The position numbers and the translations under genes were made by a program. The notes under the pieces are model-generated. The model saw only the letters and a program-made list of their open reading frames with translations, was not told the DNA's origin and did not search any database. Source: Streptomyces sp. MRC013 (lineage in GTDB: Bacteria; Actinomycetota; Actinomycetes; Streptomycetales; Streptomycetaceae). Taken from it: DNA of 64,000 nt. The stretch's first letter is position 1. Every line of letters starts with the position of its first letter. This document shows, one piece after another, positions 42,813 to 52,873 of the stretch. Location of the stretch: positions 930,001 to 994,000 of the forward strand of contig NZ_CP094264.1 in NCBI RefSeq assembly GCF_023614235.1, in the 5' to 3' direction.

Positions 42813-43613
42813 GTGACCACCACCGCAGACAGCGCCGCCATCACCGCCCAGGACCGCTCCCAGGGCCGATTCGAACCGATGCACGCCATGACCGTGAAGA
42901 ACCCGGACGAAGCGGGCACGGCTTCCGAGCCCGCCAAGCCCGCGCGCTCCCTCCCCGGCCGGCCCCCCGGCATCCGGGCCGACAGCTCCGGCCTCACGGA
43001 CCGGCAGCGAAGGGTCATCGAGGTCATCCGCGACTCCGTGCAGCGGCGCGGGTATCCGCCGTCGATGCGGGAGATCGGCCAAGCGGTCGGCCTCTCCAGC
43101 ACGTCGTCGGTGGCGCACCAACTCATGGCCCTGGAGCGCAAGGGGTTCCTCCGGCGGGACCCGCACCGGCCGCGCGCGTACGAGGTGCGGGGCTCCGACC
43201 AGCCGAGCACGCAGCCCGCGGACACCACCGGGAAGCCCGCCGCGTCGTACGTCCCGCTCGTCGGCCGGATCGCCGCCGGCGGGCCGATCCTCGCCGAGGA
43301 GTCGGTCGAGGACGTCTTCCCCCTCCCCCGGCAGCTGGTGGGCGACGGTGAGCTGTTCGTCCTGAAGGTCGTGGGGGACTCCATGATCGAGGCCGCGATC
43401 TGCGACGGCGACTGGGTCACGGTCCGCCGCCAGCCGGTCGCGGAGAACGGCGACATCGTGGCCGCCATGCTGGACGGCGAGGCTACGGTCAAGCGCTTCA
43501 AGCGGGAGGACGGCCACGTCTGGCTGCTACCGCACAATGCCGCCTACCAGCCCATCCCCGGCGACGAGGCCACCATCCTCGGCAAGGTGGTGGCGGTCCT
43601 GCGACGGGTCTGA
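42813..43613 (+). CDS. lexA: SOS repressor LexA
   Basis: A 266-residue repressor of DNA-damage genes, cleaved upon RecA activation. The winged helix spans [20 protein letters not shown] to [17 protein letters not shown]. The cleavage site is Ala155-Gly156 in GRIAAGG; the Ser190 (VVGDSMIEA) and Lys227 (ATVKRF) dyad is intact. The first 55 residues are an extension typical of Streptomyces. GTG start with GAGAGGGG upstream. The gene diverges from nrdR, linking SOS and dNTP supply in one intergenic region. Confidence 0.95.
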   Translation: MTTTADSAAITAQDRSQGRFEPMHAMTVKNPDEAGTASEPAKPARSLPGRPPGIRADSSGLTDRQRRVIEVIRDSVQRRGYPPSMREIGQAVGLSSTSSVAHQLMALERKGFLRRDPHRPRAYEVRGSDQPSTQPADTTGKPAASYVPLVGRIAAGGPILAEESVEDVFPLPRQLVGDGELFVLKVVGDSMIEAAICDGDWVTVRRQPVAENGDIVAAMLDGEATVKRFKREDGHVWLLPHNAAYQPIPGDEATILGKVVAVLRRV

Positions 43614-43630
43614 CCTCCGCCGCCCCGACC

Positions 43631-43664
43631 GGGCCCCGGGACCTCTGCACCGGTCCCGGGGCCC
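43631..43664. terminator. Bidirectional terminator between lexA and the helicase gene
   Basis: A perfect 13-bp stem (43631-43643 with 43652-43664) and 8-nt loop in the 63-base gap between the convergent genes. Confidence 0.85.
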
Positions 43665-43676
43665 TGCCGTGTCCGG

Positions 43677-45644
43677 TCAGACCGCGGCCTTCGCCGCCTG
43701 GTCGATGGCCGCGAGGGAACGGCGGACCTGGTTGCGGTCCGTCGTGTACCAGAAGTCCGGCATCGAGGCGCGCAGGAAGCTCCCGTACCGGGCGTTCGCC
43801 AGGCGCGGGTCCAGGACGGCCACCACACCGCGGTCGCCCGTCGCCCTCACCAGGCGGCCCGCGCCCTGTGCCATGAGCAGTGCCGCGTGGGTTGCGGCGA
43901 CGGCCATGAAGCCGTTGCCCCCCGCCTCCTCCACCGCCTTCTGGCGCGCACTCATCAGCGGGTCGTCCGGACGCGGGAAGGGGATGCGGTCCATGACCAC
44001 GAGCTGGCAGCTGGGTCCCGGCACGTCGACGCCCTGCCACAGGGAGAGCGTCCCGAACAGGCAGGTCTCCGCGTCCCGGGCGAACGCCTTGATCAGCTCG
44101 CCCAGCGTGTCCTCGCCCTGCAGCAGCACGGGCTTGTCCGATCGTCCCCGCAGCTCCTCGGCGGCGGCCTGCGCGGCCCGCATGGAGGAGAACAAGCCCA
44201 GGGTCCGGCCCCCGGCCGCCTCGATCAGCTCCGCCAGCTCGTCCACCATGTCCGTCCGGCCGCCCTCCCGCCCCGGCGTCGCGAGGTGGCGGGCCACGTA
44301 GAGGATGCCCTGCTTCGGGTAGTCGAACGGCGACCCGACGTCGATGCCCCTCCACACCGGGAGATCCTCGCCTTCGACTCCCTCGGCGGCGAGTCCCAGC
44401 GACGCCCCCACCCCGTTGAAATCCCCGCCCAGCTTCAGCGTGGCGGAGGTCAGGACGACCGACCGGTCCGCGAACAGCTTGTCGCGCAGCAGCCCCGACA
44501 CGGACAGCGGCGCCACCCGCAGGGACGCGCCGAAGCGGTCGTGCCGCTCGTACCAGACCACGTCGTACTCGGAGCCGTTGGCGATGCGCTCCGCCACCGC
44601 GTGGACGCTCTCCACGGAGGCCACGGCCTGCTTGCGGACGGCGTCCTCGTCCTGGCCGGACCGGTCCCGTGTGCCGCCCAGTGCCGTGATCACCGCGCGT
44701 GCCGCGTCCCGCAGGGCCATCAGTGCGTACGCGAGGTCCTCGGGGATCTCCTGGAGGCGGCCGGGCAGGGCCAGCTCCATCAGCCTCTCGAACCCCTCCG
44801 CCGCGGTCTGCATCTGGTCGGCGGCCTTCTCGTCGACGAACTTGGCAGCCCGCCGCACCGCGCGGTTGACCTGGCCGGGAGTGAGCTCGCCGGTGGCGAC
44901 ACCGGTCACGCGGGACACCAGCTCGTGCGCCTCGTCGACGATCAGCACCTCGTGCTGCGGCAGGACCGGGGCGCCCTCGATCGCGTCGATGGCGAGGAGC
45001 GCGTGGTTGGTCACCACGACGTCGGCGAGCTTGGCGCGTTCGCGCGCGGCCTCCGCGAAGCACTCGGCTCCGTACGCGCACCTGCTCGCCCCCAGGCACT
45101 CGCGCGACGTGACGGACACCTGCCCCCACGCCCGGTCGGAGACGCCCGGCGTCAGGTCGTCCCGGTCGCCCGTCTCGGTCTCGTCCGACCAGTCCCGCAG
45201 CCTCAGCAGGTCCCGTCCGAGCTTGCTGGTCGGGGCGGCCGCCTCGAACGGGTCGAACAACCCGTCCTCCTCCTCCTGCGGCACGCCCTCGTGGAGCCGG
45301 TGCAGGCACAGGTAGTTGGAGCGGCCCTTGAGCATCGCGAAGTCCGGGCGGCGGCGCAGCAGCGGGTGCAGCGCCTCGACCGTCCGGGGCAGGTCCCGCT
45401 CGACGAGCTGCCGCTGCAGGGCCAGCGTGGCCGTCGCCACGACGACGCGGTCCCCGTGGGCCAGTACGGGCACCAGGTAGCCGAGGGATTTGCCGGTGCC
45501 GGTGCCGGCCTGGACCAGCAGGTGCGTGCCGTCGTCGATGGCCTGGGCGACGGCCTCGGCCATGGCGACCTGGCCTGGCCTTTCCACACCGCCGACGGCG
45601 GCGACGGCGGCGTGGAGGAGCTCGGGGAGGGATGGCTTCGTCAT
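43677..45644 (-). CDS. DinG/YoaA-type ATP-dependent DNA helicase
   Basis: A 655-residue XPD-like superfamily 2 helicase. Walker A QAGTGTGKSLGYL (near residue 45), motif II VDEAHEL and C-terminal motif TLSLWQGVDVPG. Four cysteines between motifs Ia and II (one in NYLCLHRL, three in RECLGASRCAYGAEC) are placed to hold a 4Fe-4S cluster as in XPD/DinG. It likely unwinds R-loops, forks or damaged DNA. No LexA box is seen in front, although it sits tail to tail with lexA. Confidence 0.88.
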   Translation of the reverse strand: MTKPSLPELLHAAVAAVGGVERPGQVAMAEAVAQAIDDGTHLLVQAGTGTGKSLGYLVPVLAHGDRVVVATATLALQRQLVERDLPRTVEALHPLLRRRPDFAMLKGRSNYLCLHRLHEGVPQEEEDGLFDPFEAAAPTSKLGRDLLRLRDWSDETETGDRDDLTPGVSDRAWGQVSVTSRECLGASRCAYGAECFAEAARERAKLADVVVTNHALLAIDAIEGAPVLPQHEVLIVDEAHELVSRVTGVATGELTPGQVNRAVRRAAKFVDEKAADQMQTAAEGFERLMELALPGRLQEIPEDLAYALMALRDAARAVITALGGTRDRSGQDEDAVRKQAVASVESVHAVAERIANGSEYDVVWYERHDRFGASLRVAPLSVSGLLRDKLFADRSVVLTSATLKLGGDFNGVGASLGLAAEGVEGEDLPVWRGIDVGSPFDYPKQGILYVARHLATPGREGGRTDMVDELAELIEAAGGRTLGLFSSMRAAQAAAEELRGRSDKPVLLQGEDTLGELIKAFARDAETCLFGTLSLWQGVDVPGPSCQLVVMDRIPFPRPDDPLMSARQKAVEEAGGNGFMAVAATHAALLMAQGAGRLVRATGDRGVVAVLDPRLANARYGSFLRASMPDFWYTTDRNQVRRSLAAIDQAAKAAV

Positions 45645-45979
45645 AGCCCGACCACCCTACGGCGCCGCGCCGACAGCCGGGCCGTCCTCGGGATCTTTCC
45701 CGTACGGTTCCGGTCGCTCCCCGGCGCGGCCGTCGCGGGCGGAGGCCGCGCACCGCCCGCACCGGCGGAGCCTCCGCGGGACCGCGGGCGCCGCGGGGGT
45801 CGTCCGGCCGGGGAACCGCCGCCCTGCCGCACACCGTCCCCAGGGGCACCGGCATAGTGGGGGCCGCGCCCCGGCGCCCGGCGCCGTCGGCGCACGGGGT
45901 CGCGCAGTACGAAGTTCCGCGTTCGAAGGGCGCTTCCGCGGAGGCGCCCGGTTCACGAAGTCCCAGGGGGATCACTCAT
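45645..45979. other. 335-base divergent intergenic region
   Basis: Between the helicase and the secreted protease gene. GC-rich with no gene-like frame; presumably carries both promoters. I see no confident element. Confidence 0.4.
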
Positions 45980-47158
45980 ATGCGAACGATTCGTCCGCTG
46001 CTCGCGTCGGTCGCCGTCGCGGCGGCGCTGGCACTGACCGCCACGGGCTGCGGCCCCGAGGAGGACCCTGCCGCCGCTCCCGGCGCGTCCACGGCCCCGG
46101 CGCCCGGCGGGGACGGGAAGATCACCATCCCGGACGACCTGAAGAACCGGCTCAAGGAGCACGGGATCGACCTGGACAAGTGGCGGGGCGGCGAATGGAG
46201 GAACTGGGACAGGGACAAGTGGCTGCGCGAGGCGCAGGACTTCGTCAACCCGATCATCGAGGGCCTCTGGGACCCCGACCGCATGCGGGAGGCGGAGGAG
46301 CCGGACCGGCCCGTCGAGGACGGGGACATCTCCGGTGACGAGGGCGTGACGGATCCGACGCCCCGGCGGGTCGAGGCCAAGGCGGTGGAGCCGGAGTACC
46401 ACGCCAGCGCGCCGGAGGCCGGCAAGCTCCTCTTCGACGGCCCCAAGGGCTCGATGGTGTGCTCGGCGACGGTCGTGAAGGACCCCGCGAACCCCGGCAA
46501 GTCGAACCTCGTGTGGACGGCCGGGCACTGCGTCCACGCCGGCAAGAACGGCGGCTGGTACCGGAACATCGCGTTCGTCCCGTCGTACAACGACAAGGGC
46601 CTGTCGACCGCGGAGCTGGAGAAGGCGTCCCGCGAGGACGTCGCCCCATACGGCGTGTGGTGGGGCGACTGGGCCCAGACCTCCGAGCAGTGGATCGACC
46701 AGGGCGCGCCGGTGGGCGGCCAGGGCGCGCCGTACGACTTCGCGGTCGTCCACGTGACGCCGGAGAAGGGGAGCGGCGGCAAGTCGCTCGAGGAGACGGT
46801 CGGTTCGGCGCTGCCGGTCGACTTCGAGGCGCCGGCCGTGCCGAGGATCGCGGGCATGGAGGCGACCGGCTACCCGGCGGCGCCGCCGTACGACGGCCAG
46901 AGGATGTTCCGGTGCGCCGACAAGCCGGGCCGGCTGTCGGTGAAGGCCGGCCAGCCGACGATGTACCGCATCGGGTGCAGCATGACCGGCGGTTCCTCGG
47001 GCGGCGGCTGGGTCGCCGCGGGTGCGGACGGCAAGCCGGCGCTGGTGTCGAACACCTCGATCGGGCCGGTGCAGGCGGGCTGGCTCGCCGGCCCGCGGCT
47101 GGGCGCGGAGGCGAAGGGCGTGTTCACGGCGGTCAGCGAGAAGTTCGCGGGCCGGTAG
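45980..47158 (+). CDS. Secreted trypsin-like serine protease, possibly a lipoprotein
   Basis: A 392-residue exported protein. The signal segment RPLLASVAVAAALALTATGCG ends in a lipobox-like ATGC, so it may be lipid-anchored, although the lipobox is not ideal. A charged 100-residue pro-region follows (KNRLKEHGIDLDKWRGGEW). The chymotrypsin-fold domain carries WTAGHCVH (His), PYDFAVVHV (Asp) and TGGSSGGGW (Ser), closer to V8/glutamyl-endopeptidase-like proteases than to trypsin proper. ATG at 45980 has AGGGGGA upstream. Confidence 0.82.
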   Translation: MRTIRPLLASVAVAAALALTATGCGPEEDPAAAPGASTAPAPGGDGKITIPDDLKNRLKEHGIDLDKWRGGEWRNWDRDKWLREAQDFVNPIIEGLWDPDRMREAEEPDRPVEDGDISGDEGVTDPTPRRVEAKAVEPEYHASAPEAGKLLFDGPKGSMVCSATVVKDPANPGKSNLVWTAGHCVHAGKNGGWYRNIAFVPSYNDKGLSTAELEKASREDVAPYGVWWGDWAQTSEQWIDQGAPVGGQGAPYDFAVVHVTPEKGSGGKSLEETVGSALPVDFEAPAVPRIAGMEATGYPAAPPYDGQRMFRCADKPGRLSVKAGQPTMYRIGCSMTGGSSGGGWVAAGADGKPALVSNTSIGPVQAGWLAGPRLGAEAKGVFTAVSEKFAGR

Positions 47159-47185
47159 GCGCGGAACCGCCGCAGCAACGGGGAG

Positions 47186-47221
47186 GCGGGGGCCCCGGCC
47201 GATGGGGCCGGGAACCCCCGC
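47186..47221. terminator. Hairpin terminator between the protease gene and hflX
   Basis: Stem of about 14 bp (47186-47200 with 47206-47221) with a small internal mismatch, in the 77-base gap between convergent genes. Confidence 0.6.
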
Positions 47222-47235
47222 TTCGTCGTGCGCGG

Positions 47236-48729
47236 TCAGGCCGTGACGGCGCCGAACGGGGCGAGCAGCGCGGCGAGCTCGCCGTGCACCCGCGCCTTGA
47301 GCAGCGTGCCCTCCGGGGTGTGCTCCTCGGAGACCACCTCGCCCTCGGCATGCACCCGCGAGACCAGTCCGCCCTGGGTGTACGGGACGAGTGCCTCGAC
47401 CTCGACCTCGGGGCGGGGCAGCTCGGCGTCGATCATCGCGAGCAGTTCCGCGATGCCCTGACCGGTCCGCGCCGAGACGGCGATCGAGTGCTTCTCGACG
47501 CGCAGCAGCCGCTGGAGGACGAGCGGATCGGCCGCGTCCGCCTTGTTGACCACGACGATCTCGGGCACACCGGTCGCGCCCACGTCGCGGATCACCTCGC
47601 GCACGGCGGCCAGCTGCTCCTCCGGTGCCGGGTGCGCACCGTCCACCACGTGGAGGATCAGGTCGGAGTCGCCGACCTCCTCCATGGTGGAGCGGAACGC
47701 CTCGACCAGGTGGTGCGGCAGGTGCCGGACGAAGCCGACCGTGTCGGCCAGCGTGTACAGGCGGCCGCTGGGCGTCTCGGCCCGGCGGACCGTCGGGTCG
47801 AGGGTGGCGAACAGGGCGTTCTCGACCAGGACGCCGGCGCCGGTCAGCCGGTTGAGCAGGGACGACTTGCCGGCGTTGGTGTAACCGGCGATGGCGACCG
47901 ACGGCACCTTGTTGCGCCGCCGCTCCTGGCGCTTGATGTCGCGGCCGGTCTTCATCTCCGCGATCTCCCGGCGCATCTTCGCCATCTTCTCGCGGATCCG
48001 GCGCCGGTCCGTTTCGATCTTGGTCTCACCGGGGCCTCGGGTGGCCATGCCGCCACCGCCGCCGCCGCCCATCTGCCGGGACAGCGACTGGCCCCAGCCG
48101 CGCAGCCGCGGCAGCATGTACTGCATCTGGGCGAGCGCGACCTGCGCCTTGCCCTCGCGCGACTTGGCGTGCTGGGCGAAGATGTCGAGGATCAGGGCGG
48201 TCCGGTCGACCACCTTGACCTTGACGACGTCCTCCAGGTGGATCAGCTGGCCGGGGCTCAGCTCACCGTCGCAGACGACGGTGTCGGCACCGGTCTCCAG
48301 CACGATGTCCCGCAGCTCGTCCGCCTTGCCCGAGCCGATGTAGGTGGCCGGGTCGGGCTTGTCGCGGCGCTGGATGACGCCGTCCAGGACGAGCGCGCCC
48401 GCCGTCTCGGCGAGGGCGGCCAGCTCGGCCAGGGAGTTCTCGGCGTCCTGCACGGTCCCCGAGGTCCAGACGCCGACCAGCACGACGCGCTCCAGGCGCA
48501 GCTGGCGGTACTCGACCTCGGTGACGTCCTCGAGCTCGGTGGAGAGGCCCGCCACACGGCGGAGCGCGGCGCGCTCCTGGCGGTCGAACTGGTCGCCGTC
48601 CCGCTCCCCGTCGATCTCGTGGCTCCAGGCGACGTCCTCTTCCATCAGGGCATCGGCCCGAAGGCTCTCGGCGCGGTTCGGCTCCGCGGAGCTCAGCTTG
48701 TCCTGGGAAGGGGATGAAGAGGAGGTCAT
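47236..48729 (-). CDS. hflX: GTPase HflX
   Basis: A 497-residue ribosome-associated GTPase that splits stalled or heat-damaged 70S ribosomes. The N-terminal HflX domain reads ATYIGSGKADELRDI, followed by the Gly-rich linker (QMGGGGGGGMATRGPGETK) and the G domain: GYTNAGKSS (G1), ATLDPTVR (G2), DTVGFVRHLP (G3) and NKAD (G4). It has an extended, acidic N-terminus compared with E. coli. ATG at 48729 after AAGGATCCA. It is separated from the M1 peptidase gene by 146 bases on the same strand. Confidence 0.94.
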   Translation of the reverse strand: MTSSSSPSQDKLSSAEPNRAESLRADALMEEDVAWSHEIDGERDGDQFDRQERAALRRVAGLSTELEDVTEVEYRQLRLERVVLVGVWTSGTVQDAENSLAELAALAETAGALVLDGVIQRRDKPDPATYIGSGKADELRDIVLETGADTVVCDGELSPGQLIHLEDVVKVKVVDRTALILDIFAQHAKSREGKAQVALAQMQYMLPRLRGWGQSLSRQMGGGGGGGMATRGPGETKIETDRRRIREKMAKMRREIAEMKTGRDIKRQERRRNKVPSVAIAGYTNAGKSSLLNRLTGAGVLVENALFATLDPTVRRAETPSGRLYTLADTVGFVRHLPHHLVEAFRSTMEEVGDSDLILHVVDGAHPAPEEQLAAVREVIRDVGATGVPEIVVVNKADAADPLVLQRLLRVEKHSIAVSARTGQGIAELLAMIDAELPRPEVEVEALVPYTQGGLVSRVHAEGEVVSEEHTPEGTLLKARVHGELAALLAPFGAVTA

Positions 48730-48875
48730 TGGATCCTTACGTCGGTGGAAAGGTGGGTTCGTCAGGCTCAACGCCTGCTCTCCCCGGATGATTCCCGGGC
48801 GGGGCCGGGCTCCCGACGGGGCCGGGCTCCCGGCGGCGCCGGCGTGACGATGGTCGCACGGTGCCGCCGGGGCCG

Positions 48876-50336
48876 TCACGCGGGTTTCGCGCTCCGCGGG
48901 GCCTCGCTGCGCCAGTCGGGGTGGCCGGGCATGGGCGGGGTCTTCCGGTCGTGGAGCCACCCGTGCAGGAAGCCGGTGAGGTCGCGGCCCCCGACGTCGG
49001 AGGCGAGCCGGACGAAGTCGGCGGTGCCGGCGGTGGCGTGCGCGTGGTCGGTCACCCAGCGCCGCTGGAGCTCGCCGAAGGCGGCGGCGCCGATCTCCTG
49101 GCGCAGTGCGTACAGGACGAGGGCGCTGCCGTCGTAGACGACCGGCCGGAAGAGGCTGGTCTTGTCGTCCGGCGCGGGCGGGCGGGGCGCCGCCGGGGGG
49201 CCTCCCTCGGCGCGCCACCGGTCGGACGCGGTGTACGCGTCGCGCATGCGGCGCTCCAGGGAGGCGTGGCCGGTCTCCTCGGCGTACAGCGCCTCGTACC
49301 AGGTGGCGTGCCCCTCGTTGATCCACAGGTCGGACCAGGCGCGGGGGGTGACGCTGTTGCCGAACCAGTGGTGGGCCAGCTCGTGGACCATGATCGACTC
49401 GACGTACCGCCCGGGCAGGTCGGAGCGGGTGAACAGCTCGCGCTCGAAGAGGGAGAGGGTCTGGGTCTCCAGCTCGAAGCCGGTGGTGGCGTCGGCGATC
49501 AGCAGGCCGTACGTCTCGAAGGGGTAGCGGCCGACCTTGCCCTCCATCCATCGCAGGTGACCGGGGGTCTTCGCCAGCCAGGGCTCCATCAGCCCGCGGT
49601 CGGCGGCCGGGACGACGTCGCGCAGCGGCAGGCCGTGCGGGCCGGTGCGGCGGACGACGGCGGAGCGGCCGACGGAGACCTGGGCCAGCTCGGTCGCCAT
49701 GGGGTGGGCTCCGCGGTACGTCCAGGTCGCGGTGGGGCCGTCGAGGGTGCGGGCGACGGCCCGGCCGTTGGCGACGGCGACGAGGTCCTTGGGCGCGGTG
49801 ACGCGGAAGGTGAAGTGCGCCTTGTCGGCGGGGTGGTCGTTGCAGGGGAAGACGCGGTGGGCGGCGTCGGCCTGGTTGGCCATGGCGAGGCCGTCGGAGG
49901 TGCGGACCCAGCCGCCCTTCGCGCCGGCGGCGGTCGGGTCGCTGGTGTGGGTGACGGCGATGCCGAGTCGCGCACCGGCCTCGACGGGCCGGCCCGGTTC
50001 GACGACCAGGTCCTCCCCGGTGCCGGCGAAGTCGGCGGGGCGGCCGTCGACGGTCACGGACCTGACGGTGCCGTGGGCGAAGTCGAGGTTGACGCGCTCG
50101 AGCCGGTCGGTGGCCCGGGCGTCGATCTTCGTCACGGCCTCCAGGGGCTTGCGGTTGTCGCCGGTGTAGGTGAAGGCGATGTCGTACGCGAGGACGTCGT
50201 AGCCGGGGTTGCCGAGGTGCGGGAAGAGCGGGTCGCCGATCCCGAGCGGCTCGGGTGCGGGCACGGCCGCCGCGACGAGCCCCGCGGACGCCGCGGCGAG
50301 GAGGACGGCGCGCAGGCGCGGAGAGGTGGAGAACAT
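48876..50336 (-). CDS. Secreted M1 family aminopeptidase
   Basis: A 486-residue zinc metallopeptidase with a signal peptide (RLRAVLLAAASAGLVAAAVPAPE). The M1 beta-sandwich domain (LDFAHGTVRSVTVDGRP) precedes the catalytic domain with HELAHHWFGNS and the third zinc ligand in WINEGHATW. It is shorter than full-length aminopeptidase N, lacking the long C-terminal helical domain, as in other small secreted M1 enzymes. The exopeptidase motif is less clear, so endo- or aminopeptidase action is inferred. ATG at 50336. Confidence 0.87.
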   Translation of the reverse strand: MFSTSPRLRAVLLAAASAGLVAAAVPAPEPLGIGDPLFPHLGNPGYDVLAYDIAFTYTGDNRKPLEAVTKIDARATDRLERVNLDFAHGTVRSVTVDGRPADFAGTGEDLVVEPGRPVEAGARLGIAVTHTSDPTAAGAKGGWVRTSDGLAMANQADAAHRVFPCNDHPADKAHFTFRVTAPKDLVAVANGRAVARTLDGPTATWTYRGAHPMATELAQVSVGRSAVVRRTGPHGLPLRDVVPAADRGLMEPWLAKTPGHLRWMEGKVGRYPFETYGLLIADATTGFELETQTLSLFERELFTRSDLPGRYVESIMVHELAHHWFGNSVTPRAWSDLWINEGHATWYEALYAEETGHASLERRMRDAYTASDRWRAEGGPPAAPRPPAPDDKTSLFRPVVYDGSALVLYALRQEIGAAAFGELQRRWVTDHAHATAGTADFVRLASDVGGRDLTGFLHGWLHDRKTPPMPGHPDWRSEAPRSAKPA

Positions 50337-50609
50337 GGGGTCACCGCTATCAGCACCCCCGGGGTGCTTCGGGGCGACGCGCCTCCGGCACACCCGAACG
50401 AGCGGCGCGCAGGCGTACCGGAGGCCCGTCGGGCGGTCCGCGCGCCCGCGGTCCGGCGCCGTCGTACGGCTGCCCGCGCGCGGAGCGGTCGGCGCGCCCG
50501 GGCGGGCACCGTCGCCCTCGCGCCCGGAGCAGAGAACCCCCTCCGGGGGAGCCGCTGGCATGGGCCACGCCTTCCGCGCCCGGGCCGCGGGGTGCGTGCC
50601 CGCGGGTCG
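50337..50609. other. 273-base intergenic region
   Basis: Between rshA and the M1 peptidase gene on the same strand. It should contain the peptidase promoter; no element is recognisable. Confidence 0.35.
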
Positions 50610-52694
50610 CTACCGTGCGGAGGCGGGGGACTGCGCGCGGCTCACGTCGTACACGCCGGGTACGTCCCGCATGGCGCGCATCAGGGCGGGCAGGCCGGAC
50701 GCGTCGGCGAGCCCCAGCGTGTACGTGTGGCGGACACGCTGCTCGCTGGGGGGCTCGACGGTGGCGGAGGCGATCGCGGCTCCCGCCGTGGCGATCGCCT
50801 CGGTGAGGTCGGCGAGCAGCCGGGGCCGGTCGAACGACTCGGCGACGAGCGTGACCCGGCAGGGCGCGGCACCGCTCCAGCGCACGGTCACGGGCTGCCG
50901 GCCGAGGCTCTCCATCCGGGGGACGGCGGGGCACTCGGCGCGGTGGACGGTGACGATACCGCCGCGTACGGCGAATCCGATGACGGTGTCGGGCGGCACG
51001 GGTGTGCAGCAGCCCGCCAGGCGCACGCCGGTGTGCGGTGCGTCGACGACCGCGTTGGCCGTGGGTCGGCGGCCGGTGACGACCGAGGCGGGCGGGCGCG
51101 GGTCCGCGGCGGGCGCGCCGGTGTCATGGGGGTGGGTGCTGAGCCAGTGGTCGATGGCGATGCGCGCGGCGGGGGTGCGGGCGTGTTCCAACCAGTCGGG
51201 GGACGGGCCGGAACCGGTGTCCTCGGCGAGCAGCGGCTGGACGGTGTCGCCGTCGCGGAGGACGGTGCCGAGGGTGGCGAGCCGGCCGTTGACGCGCGCT
51301 CCGACGCAGGCGTGGGCGGCCGTGCCGTACTGCTCGTACGCGGCGTCCACGCAGGTGGCACCGGCGGGCAGGGCGAGCGTTCCCCCGTCCGGGAGGAAGA
51401 CCGTGATCTCGCCGTCCTGGGCGAGGTCGGCGCGCAGCGAGGTCCAGAACGTGTCGGGGTCGGACGCGGACCGCTGCCAGTCGAGGAGGCGGGAGAGCCA
51501 GCCGGGGCGGGTGGGGTCGGCGCGTTCCTCGTCGTCGGCCGTGTCGGGGCCGTCGGCGGGAGCGGCGTAGGGGTTGCCGAGGGCGACGACGCCGGCCTCC
51601 GCGACCCGGTGCATCCGGTGGGTGCGGATGAGGACTTCCGCGACGGCGCCGTCGGGGAAGGCGACGGCCGTGTGCAGCGACTGGTAGAGGTTGAACTTGG
51701 GGGCGGCGATGAAGTCCTTGAACTCGGAGACGACCGGGGTGAAGCAGGTGTGCAGCTCGCCCAGCGCGGCGTAGCAGTCGGCGTCCTCCCCGACGAGGAC
51801 GAGCAGCCGCCCGAAGTCGGTGCCGCGCAGTTCGCCGCGCTTGAGGCTGATCCGGTGCACGGAGACGAAGTGGCGTGGGCGTACGAGGACTTCGGCCGGG
51901 ATCCCGGCCTCCCGCAGGACGGCGTGCACGTCGCCGGCGACGGTCGCGAGGGCGTCGCCGGCGGTGGCGTTCCCGGCGATGAGGGCGCGGGTCCGCTCGT
52001 ACTCGGCGGGGTGGAGGATGGCGAAGACCAGGTCCTCCAGCTCGGTCTTGAGCGCCTGGACGCCGAGCCGCTCCGCGAGGGGGATGAGGACGTCGCGGGT
52101 GACCCTCGCGATGCGCGCCTGCTTCTCGGGGCGCATGACGCCGAGGGTGCGCATGTTGTGCAGCCGGTCCGCGAGTTTGATGGACATGACGCGGACGTCG
52201 TCACCGGTGGCGACGAGCATCTTGCGGAACGTCTCGGGCTCGGCGGCGGCGCCGTAGTCGACCTTCTCCAGCTTGGTGACGCCGTCGACGAGGTAGGCGA
52301 CCTCCTCGCCGAACTGCTCGCGGACCTCCTCGAGGGTCACCTCGGTGTCCTCGACCGTGTCGTGGAGGAGGGAGGCGGTCAGGGTCGTGGTCTCCGCGCC
52401 GAGTTCGGCGAGGATGAGGGTGACGGCGAGCGGGTGGGTGATGTACGGCTCGCCGCTCTTGCGGAACTGGCCCCGGTGGGACGACTCCGCCAGTTCGTAC
52501 GCCCGGCGCAGGACGGCCAGGTCGGCCTCGGGGTGGTGCGCGCGGTGGGCGTCCGCGACGTGGCCGATGGCGTCGGGCAGCCGGTCGCGGCCGGTGGGGC
52601 CGAGCAGTGCGGCGCGGCCGAGTCTGCGCAGGTCGATTCTGGGGCGGCCGCGCCTGCGGCCGGTGGCACTGGGGTTGGTGGCCTCTGCGCTCAT
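50610..52694 (-). CDS. rshA: RelA/SpoT homologue RshA ((p)ppGpp synthetase/hydrolase)
   Basis: A 694-residue RSH protein, the second one of streptomycetes. The HD hydrolase domain is intact (ITHPLAVTLILAELG, LLHDTVEDTEVT, KLADRLHNMRTL). The synthetase domain is diverged (RPRHFVSVHRISLKR; LLVLV in place of GIRVLV; AEVLIRT in place of EVQIRT) but keeps PKFNLYQSLHTAV. A TGS domain (ITVFLPDGGTLALPAGATCVD) and a C-terminal ACT domain follow. It adjusts alarmone levels in the stringent response. ATG at 52694 has GGAGGTG 4-6 nt upstream. Confidence 0.9.
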   Translation of the reverse strand: MSAEATNPSATGRRRGRPRIDLRRLGRAALLGPTGRDRLPDAIGHVADAHRAHHPEADLAVLRRAYELAESSHRGQFRKSGEPYITHPLAVTLILAELGAETTTLTASLLHDTVEDTEVTLEEVREQFGEEVAYLVDGVTKLEKVDYGAAAEPETFRKMLVATGDDVRVMSIKLADRLHNMRTLGVMRPEKQARIARVTRDVLIPLAERLGVQALKTELEDLVFAILHPAEYERTRALIAGNATAGDALATVAGDVHAVLREAGIPAEVLVRPRHFVSVHRISLKRGELRGTDFGRLLVLVGEDADCYAALGELHTCFTPVVSEFKDFIAAPKFNLYQSLHTAVAFPDGAVAEVLIRTHRMHRVAEAGVVALGNPYAAPADGPDTADDEERADPTRPGWLSRLLDWQRSASDPDTFWTSLRADLAQDGEITVFLPDGGTLALPAGATCVDAAYEQYGTAAHACVGARVNGRLATLGTVLRDGDTVQPLLAEDTGSGPSPDWLEHARTPAARIAIDHWLSTHPHDTGAPAADPRPPASVVTGRRPTANAVVDAPHTGVRLAGCCTPVPPDTVIGFAVRGGIVTVHRAECPAVPRMESLGRQPVTVRWSGAAPCRVTLVAESFDRPRLLADLTEAIATAGAAIASATVEPPSEQRVRHTYTLGLADASGLPALMRAMRDVPGVYDVSRAQSPASAR

Positions 52695-52873
52695 GGGGCA
52701 CCTCCGGCGGCGTCGACCGGCGGTGGACGAATGCGGCGCGGCCGCCCTGCCGGTGCTTGATGCTACCGAGCCCACCACGCGGCACGGTCCCGCTCTCGCC
52801 CAGCGTGAACGGGATCACCCATTCGAGCGAGGTTCGGGCGCCCGCGGTTTCGCTCCGTGACCGCTCGGGCGGT

